From an uncultured Oscillospiraceae bacterium (GTDB lineage Bacteria > Bacillota > Clostridia > Oscillospirales > Oscillospiraceae): DNA of 64,000 nt. The notes below the pieces were generated by a model. The model was given only the letters and a program-made list of their open reading frames with translations. It made no database searches and was not told where the DNA came from. The stretch covers positions 121,607-185,606 of the forward strand of contig CANROC010000004.1 of the NCBI GenBank assembly GCA_947632175.1. The letters are read 5' to 3'. Positions 26,256 to 35,518 of the stretch are shown piece by piece (within the stretch, counting starts at the first letter, position 1; each line of letters starts with the position of its first letter). Made by a program: the position numbers and the translations under genes.

Positions 26256-26397
26256 GGCGGCCCTTTTTCGTTGACCGCCATTTCCCGTTTATTCGGAACC
26301 GTCCCGTCCCGCCACGTGCCACGGGCGGACACATGGGTCCGCCCCTACGGGGAATACGGGAGATTATCCCATTTAACCGGCATGGGAGGTCATCGGA
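26256..26397 (+). repeat. Direct repeat of about 140 bp, first copy
   Basis: Begins GGCGGCCCTTTTTCGTTGAC and contains a palindrome CGGGCGGACACATGGGTCCG followed by CCCCTACGGGGAAT. It is about 90 percent identical to 26731-26872 in the same orientation. Non-coding; part of a 900-bp gap (26168-27082) built from such palindromic units, with no credible gene. Confidence 0.75.
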
Positions 26398-26466
26398 ACG
26401 CGGGTCGCCGGGGACGGCGACCCCTACGGCGTAATTTGGGCGGATTCGTTTTATCGGGACCAATCT

Positions 26467-26550
26467 GTCATCCCACGTTCGCTTCCCCCCTGCCCCCCTC
26501 CTACGAGGAGGGGGCTCCGAGACGGGGACGGGCGCGTTTTATCGGAACCG
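26467..26550 (+). repeat. About 84-bp repeat, inverted copy at 48162-48244
   Basis: Begins GTCATCCCACGTTCGCTTCC, contains the CCCTCCTACGAGGAGGG palindrome and ends TTTTATCGGAACC. The reverse complement of 48162-48244 matches over its length at roughly 88 percent. A shorter relative occurs at 47820-47862. Confidence 0.7.
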
Positions 26551-26730
26551 TTGCGACAACGCACCTTTTTTGCCCCTCCCTCCGGGAGGGGTGCCCGAGG
26601 GTCGCGATGGGCAGGGTGGGGGCGTCTATTTTGCCAGCCTGCGAAATCCGCCGTAGGGGTCGCCGTCCTCGGCGACCCGCCCATCGTCTATCGACCCGTT
26701 CCGAACAACGCCGTACGGGCCGCCGCCCAC

Positions 26731-26872
26731 GGCGGCCCTTTTTCGTTGACCGACATTTCCCGTTTTATCGAAACCGTCCCGTCCCACCACGTGCCACGGG
26801 CGGACACATGGGTCCGCCCCTACGGGGAATGTGGGAGGTTATTCCATTCAACCGACATCGGAGGTTATTGAG
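26731..26872 (+). repeat. Direct repeat of about 140 bp, second copy
   Basis: Second copy of 26256-26397, separated by 333 bp. The GGGTCCGCCCCTACGGGGAA core is identical. Confidence 0.75.
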
Positions 26873-26913
26873 ACGTGGGCCGCCGTGGGCCTGCGCCCGC
26901 AGACGCGCATCAC

Positions 26914-26955
26914 GAGCGCAACCGCCGCGAAGCGGCGGCTCTTAGCGCGGAGATG
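26914..26955 (+). repeat. 42-bp identical repeat, second copy at 48089-48130
   Basis: Identical 42-base unit around the perfect palindrome CCGCCGCgaaGCGGCGG. Both copies are in the same orientation and inside repeat-rich gaps. Confidence 0.75.
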
Positions 26956-27042
26956 CGACCCCTACGGCGTTGATTGTACGCAATTTAAACTGTAGGGGCG
27001 GGTTCCAAACCCGCCCGTTTTGGCCGCCCCCGAGGGGAAAGT

Positions 27043-27077
27043 AAAAAACTTTCGCCGCGCTGTTGGCGCGGCGAAAG
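27043..27077 (-). terminator. Terminator of the dus-sigma-anti-sigma operon
   Basis: Perfect 12-bp stem CTTTCGCCGCGC (27049-27060) with GCGCGGCGAAAG (27066-27077); on the minus strand it is followed by TTTTTTAC. Confidence 0.9.
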
Positions 27078-27082
27078 AGGGG

Positions 27083-27766
27083 TTATTCTGAATCGGCGGC
27101 GAGGATCGCCATGTATTGGGCGCCGGCGGGGGAGGGGTAGATGACGCGTTGGGCGGTGGGGAGGAGCTGGCGGAACTGGGCTTCCGTTACCTCGTAGCCC
27201 AGGTCGCCGTTGGAGAAGCTGACCGGCTGGGCGGCGGAGGCGATCTCCTCCGGGAGGGCGTCAAACCAGGCCACGGCGGCGTAGGCGGCGCAGTAGTCCT
27301 CCACGGTGAGGGGCGTATCCGGGTCGTCGGGGCGGGTAAGGCAGAAGCCGGTGGGGACCCCGCCGGCGTATTCGGTGGGGTCCTCGCCCACGGGGATGTC
27401 GTTCTCCCGCGTCAGGGACGCGGTGGCGATGCCAAGGTCCTCATCCCGCATGAGCCGGGGGAGGGCAGCGGGGAGAATGGCCGCGGCCAGGACCGCCGCG
27501 GCGGCCAGAGCGCCGGCCAGGGTCCGCAGGCGGATCTTTTTCCGGTTCTTCTCCGCCCGGACGGCCTCCATGACGTTGGTTTTCAGCTCCTCCGGCGGCT
27601 CCGCCTCAAAATCCAGCGCCCCGTGGGCGGCGGAGAGGACGGCCATGAGCTCCCGGCAGTCCGGGCAGGAGGCCAGATGGGCGGCAAGCGCCCGTTCGTC
27701 GTCGGCGGTGATGACGCCGTCCAGCTTTTCCGATATGAGGTCTTCAAAACGCGTATGCTCGCTCAT
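27083..27766 (-). CDS. Anti-sigma factor with zinc-finger (zf-HC2) domain
   Basis: Membrane-anchored anti-sigma factor for the ECF sigma encoded just upstream. 227 residues. The N-terminal HC2 zinc domain has the H-x3-C-x2-C motif (HLASCPDCREL, about residues 30-40), one transmembrane helix lies near 85-105 (LAGALAAAAVLAAAILPAAL), and the extracytoplasmic part is about 120 residues and unrecognised. ATG 27766 is preferred to GTG 27775 because GGAAGGG spaces properly only to the ATG. It starts 5 bases after the sigma stop, so stoichiometric coupling is expected. Confidence 0.85.
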   Translation of the reverse strand: MSEHTRFEDLISEKLDGVITADDERALAAHLASCPDCRELMAVLSAAHGALDFEAEPPEELKTNVMEAVRAEKNRKKIRLRTLAGALAAAAVLAAAILPAALPRLMRDEDLGIATASLTRENDIPVGEDPTEYAGGVPTGFCLTRPDDPDTPLTVEDYCAAYAAVAWFDALPEEIASAAQPVSFSNGDLGYEVTEAQFRQLLPTAQRVIYPSPAGAQYMAILAADSE

Positions 27767-27771
27767 CGGCG

Positions 27772-28383
27772 TCACCCCTTCCGTTTGTTGGTCTGATTGT
27801 TAGACTGTGGCGGCGCTTGAAAAGTTCCGCGTTTTTTCAAAATTTCAGCAAGGGCGGCGCGGGCCCGGGCCAGCCGGGATTTGACGGTGCCCTCCTCCAG
27901 CCCCAGGGCCTCGGCGATGTCCTGGTAGGACATGCCGTTATACTCCCGCATCAGCAGGATCCTGCGCTTGTCCTCGTCCAGCTGTCCAAGGGCGTCCCGG
28001 ACCTCCCGCAGCTCCTCCCGGTGCTGGACCTCCTCGTCCGGGGTGGGGGAGGGGTCGGGGATCTCCAGCTCCGCGCCCTCCTCGTCGGCGGGGAGGGGGA
28101 CCAGCGTCCCCCGGCGGGACTTCTTGAGGATGTCCATGCTGGCGTTGTAGGTGAGGCGGTAGAGCCACACGGATACGCGGCTCTCGCCCCGGAAAGACCG
28201 GAGGTTCTGGAACGCCTTCAAAAAGGCGTCCTGGGAGGCGTCCATGGCGTCCTCGGCGCTGCCGGTGAGCTTCAGCGCCAGGGAGTAGACGTGCTTTTGG
28301 TGGGCCAGGACCAGCTTTTCAAAGGCGGCCTCGTCCCCCCGGGCGGCGGCTCGGACGATCCGGGCCTCCTCATCGGCTGTCAT
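27772..28383 (-). CDS. ECF-type RNA polymerase sigma factor
   Basis: 203 residues. Sigma2 domain (LVLAHQKHVYSLALKLTGSA, DASQDAFLKAFQNLRSFRG, VWLYRLTYNASMDILKK) and sigma4 (LDEDKRRILLMREYNGMSYQ, EGTVKSRLARARAALAEIL). ATG at 28383 has GGAGGG 6 bases upstream; it overlaps the dus stop by 14 bases. Resembles SigW/RpoE-like ECF factors paired with zinc anti-sigmas. The target regulon is unknown and no autoregulatory ECF promoter was found, consistent with transcription from the dus promoter. Confidence 0.9.
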   Translation of the reverse strand: MTADEEARIVRAAARGDEAAFEKLVLAHQKHVYSLALKLTGSAEDAMDASQDAFLKAFQNLRSFRGESRVSVWLYRLTYNASMDILKKSRRGTLVPLPADEEGAELEIPDPSPTPDEEVQHREELREVRDALGQLDEDKRRILLMREYNGMSYQDIAEALGLEEGTVKSRLARARAALAEILKKRGTFQAPPQSNNQTNKRKG

Positions 28384-29371
28384 GGGCTTCCCTCCTCTCC
28401 TCGTCCCGCAAAAAGTCCAGGATGTCGCGGGAGACGTCGTAGATATCCGCAAGGGTACATACGCTCATGACCCTCTCCTTAAAAAAGGAGGCGCGGGGCA
28501 TCCCCTTGAGATACCAGGCAAAGTGCTTCCGGGCCTGGAGGCACGCGACCTTCTCGCCCTCGATGCGCGCGGCGCGCTCAAACTGGCCCACGGCGGTTTT
28601 TACCCGCTGGGAATAGGGCGGCATAGCGGGGATCTCGCGCCCTTCTAAGGCCGCGCGGCACCGTTCGAAGAGCCACGGGTCGCCCATGGCGCCCCGGGCG
28701 AGCATGGCCGCGTCCGCGCCGGTAACCTTTAAAATGTGTACGCAGTCCTCCGCCGTGAACACGTCGCCGTTGGCGACGACGGGCACGGAGACGGCGGCCT
28801 TGACCTTTCCTATTATGTCCCAGTCGGCGCGGCCTGAGTACATCTGCGCCCTGGTGCGGCCGTGGACGGCGAGCATGGACGCCCCGGCGCTCTCCAAAAG
28901 GACCGCCAGCTCCACGGCGTTGACGCTCCCGGCGTCGAAGCCCTTGCGGAGCTTTACGGTGACGGGCCGGTCGGCGGCTTTCTTCACCGCCTCCACGATT
29001 TTGGCCGCCAGATCCGGTGTGCGCATCAGCGCCGAGCCGTCGCCGGAGCGGACCACCTTCCCCACGGGACAGCCCATGTTGATGTCGATGAAGTCGCAGG
29101 GCGAGACCTCGCAGACCTTGGCCGCCGCCTCCGCCATGCACACCGGGTCGGAGCCAAAAAGCTGCACCGCTGCGGGGCGCTCATTCTCCCCCAGCTCCAT
29201 GAGCTTGAGGGTCTTTTTGTCCTCAAACATCAGGGCCTTGGAGCTGACCATCTCCGTGTAGGTGAGCCCCGCGCCCTGGGCGCGGCAGACCTCCCGGAAC
29301 GCCAGATCCGTCACCCCGGCCATAGGCCCGAGCACGAGGCGCGTATTGACTTCGACTTTTCCAACGACCAT
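28370..29371 (-). CDS. dusB: tRNA-dihydrouridine synthase
   Basis: FMN enzyme reducing uridine to dihydrouridine in the tRNA D-loop. 333 residues. TIM-barrel start VLGPMAGVTDLAFREVCRAQGA, the catalytic-cysteine motif DINMGCPVGKVV, VHGRTRAQMYSGRADW and VVANGDVFTAEDC. The C-terminal helical RNA-binding domain is present (ARKHFAWYLKGMP). ATG start with AGGAGG. Here it heads an operon with an ECF sigma/anti-sigma pair rather than lysS or ntrC. Confidence 0.95.
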   Translation of the reverse strand: MVVGKVEVNTRLVLGPMAGVTDLAFREVCRAQGAGLTYTEMVSSKALMFEDKKTLKLMELGENERPAAVQLFGSDPVCMAEAAAKVCEVSPCDFIDINMGCPVGKVVRSGDGSALMRTPDLAAKIVEAVKKAADRPVTVKLRKGFDAGSVNAVELAVLLESAGASMLAVHGRTRAQMYSGRADWDIIGKVKAAVSVPVVANGDVFTAEDCVHILKVTGADAAMLARGAMGDPWLFERCRAALEGREIPAMPPYSQRVKTAVGQFERAARIEGEKVACLQARKHFAWYLKGMPRASFFKERVMSVCTLADIYDVSRDILDFLRDEERREAHDSR

Positions 29372-29401
29372 CCCGCGCCTCCTGACTTCATGAATAGGGT
29401 T

Positions 29402-29430
29402 ATTTTACGCAATTTTGGGGGGAATGTCAA
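29402..29430 (-). promoter_or_regulatory. SigA-type promoter of dus operon
   Basis: On the minus strand, TTGACA (29425-29430), 17-bp spacer, TAAAAT (29402-29407), 31 bases upstream of the dus start. Confidence 0.88.
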
Positions 29431-29489
29431 TCCGTAACGCGCTTCGTGGCCGGAGAGAAAAAAGTTTTTCAAAAAATCAAAATTTTCTC

Positions 29490-29518
29490 TTGACAATGGG
29501 CGGGGTTTTTGGTATTCT
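29490..29518 (+). promoter_or_regulatory. SigA-type promoter of the S10-spc-alpha operon
   Basis: TTGACA (29490-29495), 17-bp spacer, TATTCT (29513-29518) in the AT-rich gap diverging from dus. It gives a leader of about 285 nt before rpsJ. Confidence 0.88.
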
Positions 29519-29524
29519 ATCAAA

Positions 29525-29809
29525 GCGCCTGTGGGCGAGGAATGCCCGCGCGCGTACTGCGATGATCCGGGAGATTGCGCGAAAGCGGTAACTTCCGGGG
29601 AGTATGTCCGGCACCCCCTCCTTTGGGGATGCGCAATCGGGCGGCTGAAAAGTTTTACTGAGATGGGCCGATATAGTCGTATATCGCCTGCACGGAAAAC
29701 ACGGCCGGAGTTTGTCCGGCTTTGTTTCTGGATGGGAGTGATACGCACGGAACCGTGGACGGAAAATTTTTCACCGTACTATCAAATGTACGTTTTGGAG
29801 GAAACAATC
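29525..29809 (+). promoter_or_regulatory. Structured 5' leader of rpsJ with terminator-like stem
   Basis: Non-coding leader of about 285 nt. Stems visible: GATTGCGC (29573-29580) with GCGCAATC (29631-29638) enclosing smaller hairpins; CGATATA (29669-29675) with TATATCG (29680-29686), tetraloop GTCG; and GCCGGA (29704-29709) with TCCGGC (29715-29720) followed by TTTGTTT, which looks like an intrinsic terminator. The layout suggests ribosomal-protein autoregulation by attenuation, which is inference; no named leader family was matched. Confidence 0.5.
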
Positions 29810-30121
29810 ATGGCAGCAAAGAAAACCATCCGCATCAGACTCAAGGCTTACGACCACCAGCTCATCGACCAGGCCGCCGAGCGGATCGTGGAGACCGCGA
29901 AGAGGACCGAGGCCAAGGTCTCCGGCCCCATCCCCCTGCCCACGAAGAAAGAGGTCGTCACCATCCTGCGCTCTCCCCACGTCAACAAGGACTCCCGCGA
30001 GCAGTTCGAGCGCCGCACCCACAAGCGCCTCATCGACATCGTCTCCCCCACCCAGAAGACCGTGGAGGCGTTGATGTCTCTGGAATTGCCCGCCGGCGTG
30101 GAGATCGAGATCAAGCTTTAA
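29810..30121 (+). CDS. rpsJ: 30S ribosomal protein S10
   Basis: Head protein of the 30S subunit and NusE antitermination factor. 103 residues from ATG 29810 (TTGGAGGAA upstream); the longer in-frame reading covers the leader and is rejected. Family motifs [20 protein letters not shown] and [21 protein letters not shown]. First gene of a 32-gene operon. The 136-nt gap before rplC contains a GGCCGC/GCGGCC hairpin (about 30150-30173). Confidence 0.98.
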   Translation: MAAKKTIRIRLKAYDHQLIDQAAERIVETAKRTEAKVSGPIPLPTKKEVVTILRSPHVNKDSREQFERRTHKRLIDIVSPTQKTVEALMSLELPAGVEIEIKL

Positions 30122-30257
30122 TCCCCTTTTCACTTAGTTTACACCCGTTGGCCGCGACTTGCGTTAAGCGGCCAGGGTCATGTTGGCGGCGCGGCTTACG
30201 GTTGCTAAGAGCCCAGGCCGTCAACCAATAACCTTATAAAGGAAGGATCGATCAAGA

Positions 30258-30962
30258 ATGGAAATGACAAAGGTCATCATCGGCAAAAAGGTCGGCATGA
30301 GCCAGATCTTCGATGAAGCCGGCAAGGTCGTCCCCGTCACGGTCATCGAGGCGGGCCCTTGCGTGGTCACCCAGGTCAAGACCGTGGACAAGGACGGCTA
30401 CGACGCCATCCAGCTCGGTTTTGAGGACGTGGCCGAGAAGAAGCTCACCAAGCCCGAGATCGGGCACCTCAAGAAGGCCGGCACGGCCCTCAAGCGGCAC
30501 CTCAAGGAGTTCCGCCTGGCGGACTGCTCCAAGTTCGAGGTCGGCGACGAGATAAAGGCCGACATGTTCCAGAAAGGCGACCAGGTGGACATCACCGGTA
30601 TCAGCAAAGGTAAGGGCTATCAGGGCGCCATCAAGCGCTTCAACGCCCAGCGGACCCCCACCAGCCACGGCGGCGGCCCCGTTCACCGTCACGCCGGCTC
30701 CATGGGCTCCACCTCCACCCCCTCCCGCATCTACAAGGGCAAGATCGGCGCCGGCCACATGGGCGACGAGCAGGTCACCGTCCAGAACCTGGACATCGTG
30801 GCCATCGACCCCGACATCAACATGATCGCCGTGCGCGGCGCGGTGCCCGGCCCCAAGGGCGGCATCGTGTACCTCAAGAACACCGTCATCAACCGCAGCA
30901 AGGTCAAGGGCCCGGCCCAGACCGTCAGCTCCAACCCGCAGAAGCGTTCTGCCCGTGGTTGA
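30258..30962 (+). CDS. rplC: 50S ribosomal protein L3
   Basis: Early assembly protein near the peptidyl-transferase centre. 234 residues, slightly longer than the usual 205-215 because of a C-terminal extension ([21 protein letters not shown]). Motifs [14 protein letters not shown] and the central loop [17 protein letters not shown] at 30258, with a second ATG two codons on; AAGGAAGG fits either. Confidence 0.97.
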   Translation: MEMTKVIIGKKVGMSQIFDEAGKVVPVTVIEAGPCVVTQVKTVDKDGYDAIQLGFEDVAEKKLTKPEIGHLKKAGTALKRHLKEFRLADCSKFEVGDEIKADMFQKGDQVDITGISKGKGYQGAIKRFNAQRTPTSHGGGPVHRHAGSMGSTSTPSRIYKGKIGAGHMGDEQVTVQNLDIVAIDPDINMIAVRGAVPGPKGGIVYLKNTVINRSKVKGPAQTVSSNPQKRSARG

Positions 30963-30980
30963 GAAAGGAGAGATTGAAAT

Positions 30981-31604
30981 ATGCCTAAAGCAACGTTAGT
31001 CAACATGGCCGGAGAGGTCATAGGCGATATTGAGCTCTCCGACGCCGTCTTCGGCATCGAACCCAACAAGACGGCCATCCACACCGTGGTCCGCAATCAT
31101 CTCGCCAACCTCCGCCAGGGCACCCAGAGCGCCCTCACCAAGGCCGAGGTCAGCGGCGGCGGCATCAAGCCCTGGCGTCAGAAGGGCTCCGGCCGCGCCC
31201 GTCAGGGCAGCACCCGCAACCCCCACTGGACCCACGGCGGCGTGGCCTTCGCCCCCAAGCCCCGCACCTACGGCTTCTCCGTCAACAAGAAGGTCCGGGC
31301 GCTGGCCATCCGTTCCGCCCTCTCCGACAAGGCCCAGGAGGCCAACGTCATCGTGGTGGACGGCCTGAAGCTCGACGAAGTGAAGACCAAGACCTTCAAG
31401 GCTTTCATGGATAAGATCGGCGCGGATAAGAAGGCCGTCGTGGTCACCGCCGACGTGGACCGGAACGTGGTCCTCTCCGCCAGGAACATCCCCGGCGTGC
31501 TCACCACCCCCGCCAACATCCTGAACGCCTATGACCTTGTCAACGCCGACAAGCTGGTGGTGGACAAGGCCGCCCTTGAGAAAATCCAGGAGGTGTACGC
31601 GTAA
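30981..31604 (+). CDS. rplD: 50S ribosomal protein L4
   Basis: Lines the exit tunnel; in Escherichia coli it autoregulates the S10 operon. 207 residues with the tunnel loop GGGIKPWRQKGSGRARQGS and WTHGGVAFAPKPRTY. It overlaps rplW by one base (TAATG), so the two are coupled. Given the structured rpsJ leader, L4 is a natural candidate regulator, but this is inference. Confidence 0.98.
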   Translation: MPKATLVNMAGEVIGDIELSDAVFGIEPNKTAIHTVVRNHLANLRQGTQSALTKAEVSGGGIKPWRQKGSGRARQGSTRNPHWTHGGVAFAPKPRTYGFSVNKKVRALAIRSALSDKAQEANVIVVDGLKLDEVKTKTFKAFMDKIGADKKAVVVTADVDRNVVLSARNIPGVLTTPANILNAYDLVNADKLVVDKAALEKIQEVYA

Positions 31605-31900
31605 TGAAAACCTCTTACGATGTGATCGTCCGCCCCATCATCACCGAGCAGTCCATGGAGGCCGTTGACCTCAAGAAGTACGTCTTCGAGGTCGCCAAGG
31701 ACGCCACCAAGGCCGACGTGAAGCGCGCCGTGGAGGAGATCTTCTCCGTCAAGGTCGATTCCGTCAACACCCTGAACGTCCGGGGCAAGGCCAAAAGGAC
31801 CGGCCGGTACCCTCTGGGCTACACCAAGTCCTGGAAAAAGGCCGTGGTGAGGCTCGCCGCCGACTCCAAGCCCATCGAGTTCTTTGAGGGCATGGTATAA
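31604..31900 (+). CDS. rplW: 50S ribosomal protein L23
   Basis: Exit-tunnel rim protein that docks SRP and trigger factor. 98 residues, with [20 protein letters not shown] at the start and [20 protein letters not shown]. Typical length. Confidence 0.98.
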   Translation: MKTSYDVIVRPIITEQSMEAVDLKKYVFEVAKDATKADVKRAVEEIFSVKVDSVNTLNVRGKAKRTGRYPLGYTKSWKKAVVRLAADSKPIEFFEGMV

Positions 31901-31914
31901 GGGAGGATAAGGAA

Positions 31915-32751
31915 ATGGCTATAAAGAATTACAAACCGACTACTCCGTCCAGGAGGCACATGTCCGTCTCCGGCTTCGACGGAGTCGATAAGAAGGCCAA
32001 GCCCGAGCGGGCGCTGACGGAGGTCCTGAAGAAGCACTCCGGCCGCAACAGTTACGGCCGCATCACCGTCCGCCACAAGGGCGGCGGCAACCGCCGCAAG
32101 TACCGCGTCATCGACTTCAAGCGCTCCAATGTGGGCGTCCCCGGCACGGTCCTGAGGCTGGAGTACGACCCCAACCGCAGCGCCTATATCGCCCTGGTGG
32201 AGTTTGAAGGCGGCGAGCGCCGCTACATCCTGGCTCCCGTGGGCCTCAAGGCCGGCGACACCGTCATGAGCGGTCCCGACGCCGACATCAAGCCCGGCAA
32301 CGCCCTGCCCTTCCAGAGCATCCCCGTGGGCACCGTCGTCCACAACATCGAGCTCTACCCCGGGCGCGGCGCGCAGCTGGTGCGCTCCGCCGGCGCGGCG
32401 GCCCAGCTCATGGCCAAGGAGAACGGCATGGCGCAGGTGCGCCTCCCCTCCGGCGAGTACCGGTATATCCGGCTCGACTGCATGGCGTCCATCGGCCAGG
32501 TGGGCAACATCGACCACGCCAACGTCCATCTGGGCAAGGCCGGCCGTGTCCGCCACATGGGCATCCGTCCCACCGTCCGCGGCTCCGTCATGAACCCCGT
32601 TGACCACCCCCACGGCGGCGGCGAGGGCAAGAGCCCCATCGGCCGTCCCGGCCCCGTGACCCCCTGGGGCAAGCCGGCTCTCGGCTACAAGACCCGCAAG
32701 ACGAAGAACCGCACCGACAAGTTCATCGTCAAGCGCCGCAACTCGAAGTAA
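31915..32751 (+). CDS. rplB: 50S ribosomal protein L2
   Basis: Core 50S protein needed for subunit joining and peptidyl transfer. 278 residues; C-terminal signature [20 protein letters not shown] with the conserved His, and the N-terminal [18 protein letters not shown]. Ribosome site GGGAGG. Confidence 0.98.
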   Translation: MAIKNYKPTTPSRRHMSVSGFDGVDKKAKPERALTEVLKKHSGRNSYGRITVRHKGGGNRRKYRVIDFKRSNVGVPGTVLRLEYDPNRSAYIALVEFEGGERRYILAPVGLKAGDTVMSGPDADIKPGNALPFQSIPVGTVVHNIELYPGRGAQLVRSAGAAAQLMAKENGMAQVRLPSGEYRYIRLDCMASIGQVGNIDHANVHLGKAGRVRHMGIRPTVRGSVMNPVDHPHGGGEGKSPIGRPGPVTPWGKPALGYKTRKTKNRTDKFIVKRRNSK

Positions 32752-32766
32752 GGAGGGACTTAAGGA

Positions 32767-33042
32767 ATGAGCAGAAGCATCAAGAAGGGACCTTTCGCGG
32801 CTCCCGAGCTCTTAAAGAGAGTCGATGAAATGAACAAGACCGGCGATAAGAAGGTCCTCAAGACCTGGAGCCGCGCCTCCACCATCTTCCCCTCCTTTGT
32901 CGGCCACACCATCGCCGTTCACGACGGCCGCCGCCACATCCCGGTGTACATCACCGAGGACATGGTGGGCCACAAGCTGGGCGAGTTTGCTCCGACGCGT
33001 ACCTTCCGGGGCCACTCCGGCAGCAAGACCGCCGCGAAGTAA
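32767..33042 (+). CDS. rpsS: 30S ribosomal protein S19
   Basis: Head protein forming a bridge with S13. 91 residues: [20 protein letters not shown] and the signature [20 protein letters not shown]. Confidence 0.98.
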   Translation: MSRSIKKGPFAAPELLKRVDEMNKTGDKKVLKTWSRASTIFPSFVGHTIAVHDGRRHIPVYITEDMVGHKLGEFAPTRTFRGHSGSKTAAK

Positions 33043-33053
33043 GGAGGACAGAC

Positions 33054-33392
33054 ATGGAAGCTAGAGCACAGATCAAATACGCGCGTATCTCCCCCCGCAA
33101 ATGCACGATCGTCTGCGATCTCATCCGGGGCAAGGACGCCAATGTGGCCCGCGCCATTCTGATGAACACCCCCAAGGCCGCCAGCGAGATCATGGTCAAG
33201 GTCCTGAACTCCGCCATGGCCAACGCCGAGAACAACTTCGGCATGGACCCGGCGAAGCTCTACGTCAGCGAGACCTACGCCAACCCCGGCCCCATCCTCA
33301 AGCGGATGCAGCCGGTCTCCAAGGGCCGCGGCTACCGCATCAATAAGCGCACCAGCCACATCACCATCGTTCTGAAGGAAAGGGAGGCGTAA
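33054..33392 (+). CDS. rplV: 50S ribosomal protein L22
   Basis: Tunnel-constriction protein (macrolide-resistance locus). 112 residues with [19 protein letters not shown] and the beta-hairpin region [20 protein letters not shown]. Two bases separate it from rpsC. Confidence 0.98.
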   Translation: MEARAQIKYARISPRKCTIVCDLIRGKDANVARAILMNTPKAASEIMVKVLNSAMANAENNFGMDPAKLYVSETYANPGPILKRMQPVSKGRGYRINKRTSHITIVLKEREA

Positions 33393-33394
33393 GC

Positions 33395-34228
33395 ATGGGA
33401 CAGAAAGTGAATCCTCACGGACTGCGCGTGGGCGTTATCAAGGACTGGGATTCCCGTTGGTACGCCAGAGACGATAAAGTGGGCGACCTCATCGTTGAGG
33501 ACCACAAGATCCGCAAGTACCTGAAAAAGCGCCTCTATGAGGCGGGCGTGCCCAAGATCGAGATCGAGCGGGACAGCTCCAAGGTCAAGATCTTCCTGCA
33601 CTGCTCCCGTCCCGGCCTCGTCATCGGCAAGGGCGGCCAGGACATCGAGAAGCTCCGCCAGGATATGGAGAAGATGCTGGGCAAGACCGTGGCCATCTCC
33701 ATCATCGAGGTGAAGAGCCCCGACGCCAACGCTCAGCTGGTGGCCGAGTCCATCGCCCTGCAGCTGGAGAAGCGCGCCAGCTACCGCCGGGCCATGAAGA
33801 ACGCCATGGGCCGCGCCATGCGCATGGGCGTGCGCGGCATCAAGATCAAGTTCTCCGGCCGTATCGGCGGCGCCGAGATCGCCCGCACCGAGAGCTATCA
33901 CGAGGGCACCATCCCCCTGCAGACCCTGCGCGCCGACATCGAGTACGGCTTCGCCGAGGCCGCCACGACCTACGGGCGCATCGGAGTCAAGGTCTGGATC
34001 TACAAGGGCGAGATCCTCAGCTCTACCCTGCGCACCACCCCCCGGACCATGGACACCAGCCGTCCTCCCCGTGAGCGCCGCGAGCGCCGGGACGACCGGA
34101 GAGGCCCCCGTCCCCAGGGCCAGGGCTTCAACAGGGACCGTCAGAACGGGCCGCGCCCCCAGGGCAATTTCCAGAACCGGGGTCCCCGTCCGGCGCCCAA
34201 TACTCCTAGAGAAGGAGGAAACAACTGA
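33395..34228 (+). CDS. rpsC: 30S ribosomal protein S3 with long Arg/Gly/Pro-rich tail
   Basis: mRNA-entry-channel protein with KH domain ([20 protein letters not shown]). The S3 body ends near residue 208 ([11 protein letters not shown]). About 70 further residues form a low-complexity basic tail rich in R, G, P, Q and N ([31 protein letters not shown]). Total 277 residues against about 220 in most bacteria. It ends one base inside the rplP start (TGATG), so the tail is not a frameshift artefact. Confidence 0.97.
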   Translation: MGQKVNPHGLRVGVIKDWDSRWYARDDKVGDLIVEDHKIRKYLKKRLYEAGVPKIEIERDSSKVKIFLHCSRPGLVIGKGGQDIEKLRQDMEKMLGKTVAISIIEVKSPDANAQLVAESIALQLEKRASYRRAMKNAMGRAMRMGVRGIKIKFSGRIGGAEIARTESYHEGTIPLQTLRADIEYGFAEAATTYGRIGVKVWIYKGEILSSTLRTTPRTMDTSRPPRERRERRDDRRGPRPQGQGFNRDRQNGPRPQGNFQNRGPRPAPNTPREGGNN

Positions 34229-34650
34229 TGCTTTTACCGAAGAGAGTCAAATACCGTAAGCAGCAGCGCGGCCGTATGACCGGCGTTGCTACCCGCGGGA
34301 ACACCGTGACCTACGGCGAGTGGGGCTTAGTCGCCACCGAGCCGTCCTGGATCACCTCCAATCAGATCGAGGCCGCCCGTGTGGCTATCACCCGTTACAC
34401 AAAGCGCGGCGGTAAGGTCTGGATCAAGATCTTCCCCGACAAGCCCGTCACCGCCAAGCCCGCCGAGACCCGCATGGGTTCCGGTAAAGGCGCCCCCGAG
34501 TACTGGGTGGCGGTGGTAAAGCCCGGCCGCGTCCTCTTTGAGATCGCCGGTGTCAGCCCCGAGGATGCCCAGGAGGCCCTGCGCCTCGGCGCCCACAAGC
34601 TGCCCTGCAAGACAAAGATAGTCGCCCGTGAGACCGAGGAGGGTGAATGA
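34228..34650 (+). CDS. rplP: 50S ribosomal protein L16
   Basis: Positions tRNA in the A site. 140 residues with [19 protein letters not shown] and [20 protein letters not shown]. One-base overlap with rpsC. Confidence 0.98.
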   Translation: MLLPKRVKYRKQQRGRMTGVATRGNTVTYGEWGLVATEPSWITSNQIEAARVAITRYTKRGGKVWIKIFPDKPVTAKPAETRMGSGKGAPEYWVAVVKPGRVLFEIAGVSPEDAQEALRLGAHKLPCKTKIVARETEEGE

Positions 34651-34651
34651 G

Positions 34652-34846
34652 ATGAAGGCAACTGAAGTCAGAAAGATGAGCGTCCCGGAACTTGAGGCCA
34701 AGCTCACGGACCTGAAAAAGGACCTGTTCACGCTCCGTATGCAGCACGCTACGAACCAGCTCGACAATCCCGTGAGGATCAATCTGGTGAAGAAGGACAT
34801 TGCCCGCGTCCAGACGATCATCCGCGAGAAGTCCGTAGAGCAGTGA
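34652..34846 (+). CDS. rpmC: 50S ribosomal protein L29
   Basis: Helical hairpin protein near the tunnel exit. 64 residues from ATG 34652 (GAGGAGGG upstream); the longer reading extends into rplP and is rejected. [18 protein letters not shown] and [15 protein letters not shown] are standard. Confidence 0.97.
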   Translation: MKATEVRKMSVPELEAKLTDLKKDLFTLRMQHATNQLDNPVRINLVKKDIARVQTIIREKSVEQ

Positions 34847-34859
34847 GGAGGTAACTTAA

Positions 34860-35123
34860 ATGAGTGAAGAAAGAACGTCTTCCAGGAAGACCAGGGTCGG
34901 CCGCGTGGTGTCCGACAAGATGGACAAGACCATCGTCGTCGCCATCGCCGAGCGCGTCCCCCATCCCCTCTATAAGAAGATAGTCAAGAGAACCTACAAA
35001 CTCAAGGCCCACGATGAGAACAACGAGTGCGGCGTCGGCGATACCGTCCGCGTCATGGAGACCAGGCCCCTTTCCAAGGAGAAGCGCTGGCGTCTCGTTG
35101 AGATCGTGGAAAAAGCGAAGTAA
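34860..35123 (+). CDS. rpsQ: 30S ribosomal protein S17
   Basis: OB-fold primary 16S rRNA binder. 87 residues with [20 protein letters not shown] and [18 protein letters not shown]. Confidence 0.98.
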   Translation: MSEERTSSRKTRVGRVVSDKMDKTIVVAIAERVPHPLYKKIVKRTYKLKAHDENNECGVGDTVRVMETRPLSKEKRWRLVEIVEKAK

Positions 35124-35136
35124 GGAGGCGGCATAA

Positions 35137-35505
35137 ATGATACAGCAGGAGTCTTATCTGAAGGTCGCCGACAATACCGGCGCCAAGGAGATCAAGTGCA
35201 TCCGCGTGATGGGCGGCGCCAAGCGCAAGTGGGGCAACATCGGCGACGTGATCGTGGCCTCCGTCCGCAAGGCCGCTCCCGGCGGCCAGGTGAAGAAGGG
35301 CGATGTGGTCCGCGCCGTTATCGTCCGCTCCGCCAAGGGCGTCCGCCGCGCCGACGGTACCTACGTCAGGTTCGACGAGAACGCCGCGGTGCTCATCCGC
35401 GACGACAAGAACCCGGTCGGGACCCGCATCTTTGGGCCCGTCGCCCGCGAGCTGCGCGACAAGGACTACATGAAGATCCTGTCCCTGGCTCCCGAGGTCA
35501 TTTGA
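35137..35505 (+). CDS. rplN: 50S ribosomal protein L14
   Basis: Subunit-interface protein. 122 residues: [20 protein letters not shown] and the signature [20 protein letters not shown]. Confidence 0.98.
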   Translation: MIQQESYLKVADNTGAKEIKCIRVMGGAKRKWGNIGDVIVASVRKAAPGGQVKKGDVVRAVIVRSAKGVRRADGTYVRFDENAAVLIRDDKNPVGTRIFGPVARELRDKDYMKILSLAPEVI

Positions 35506-35518
35506 GGAGGGCCAGACA

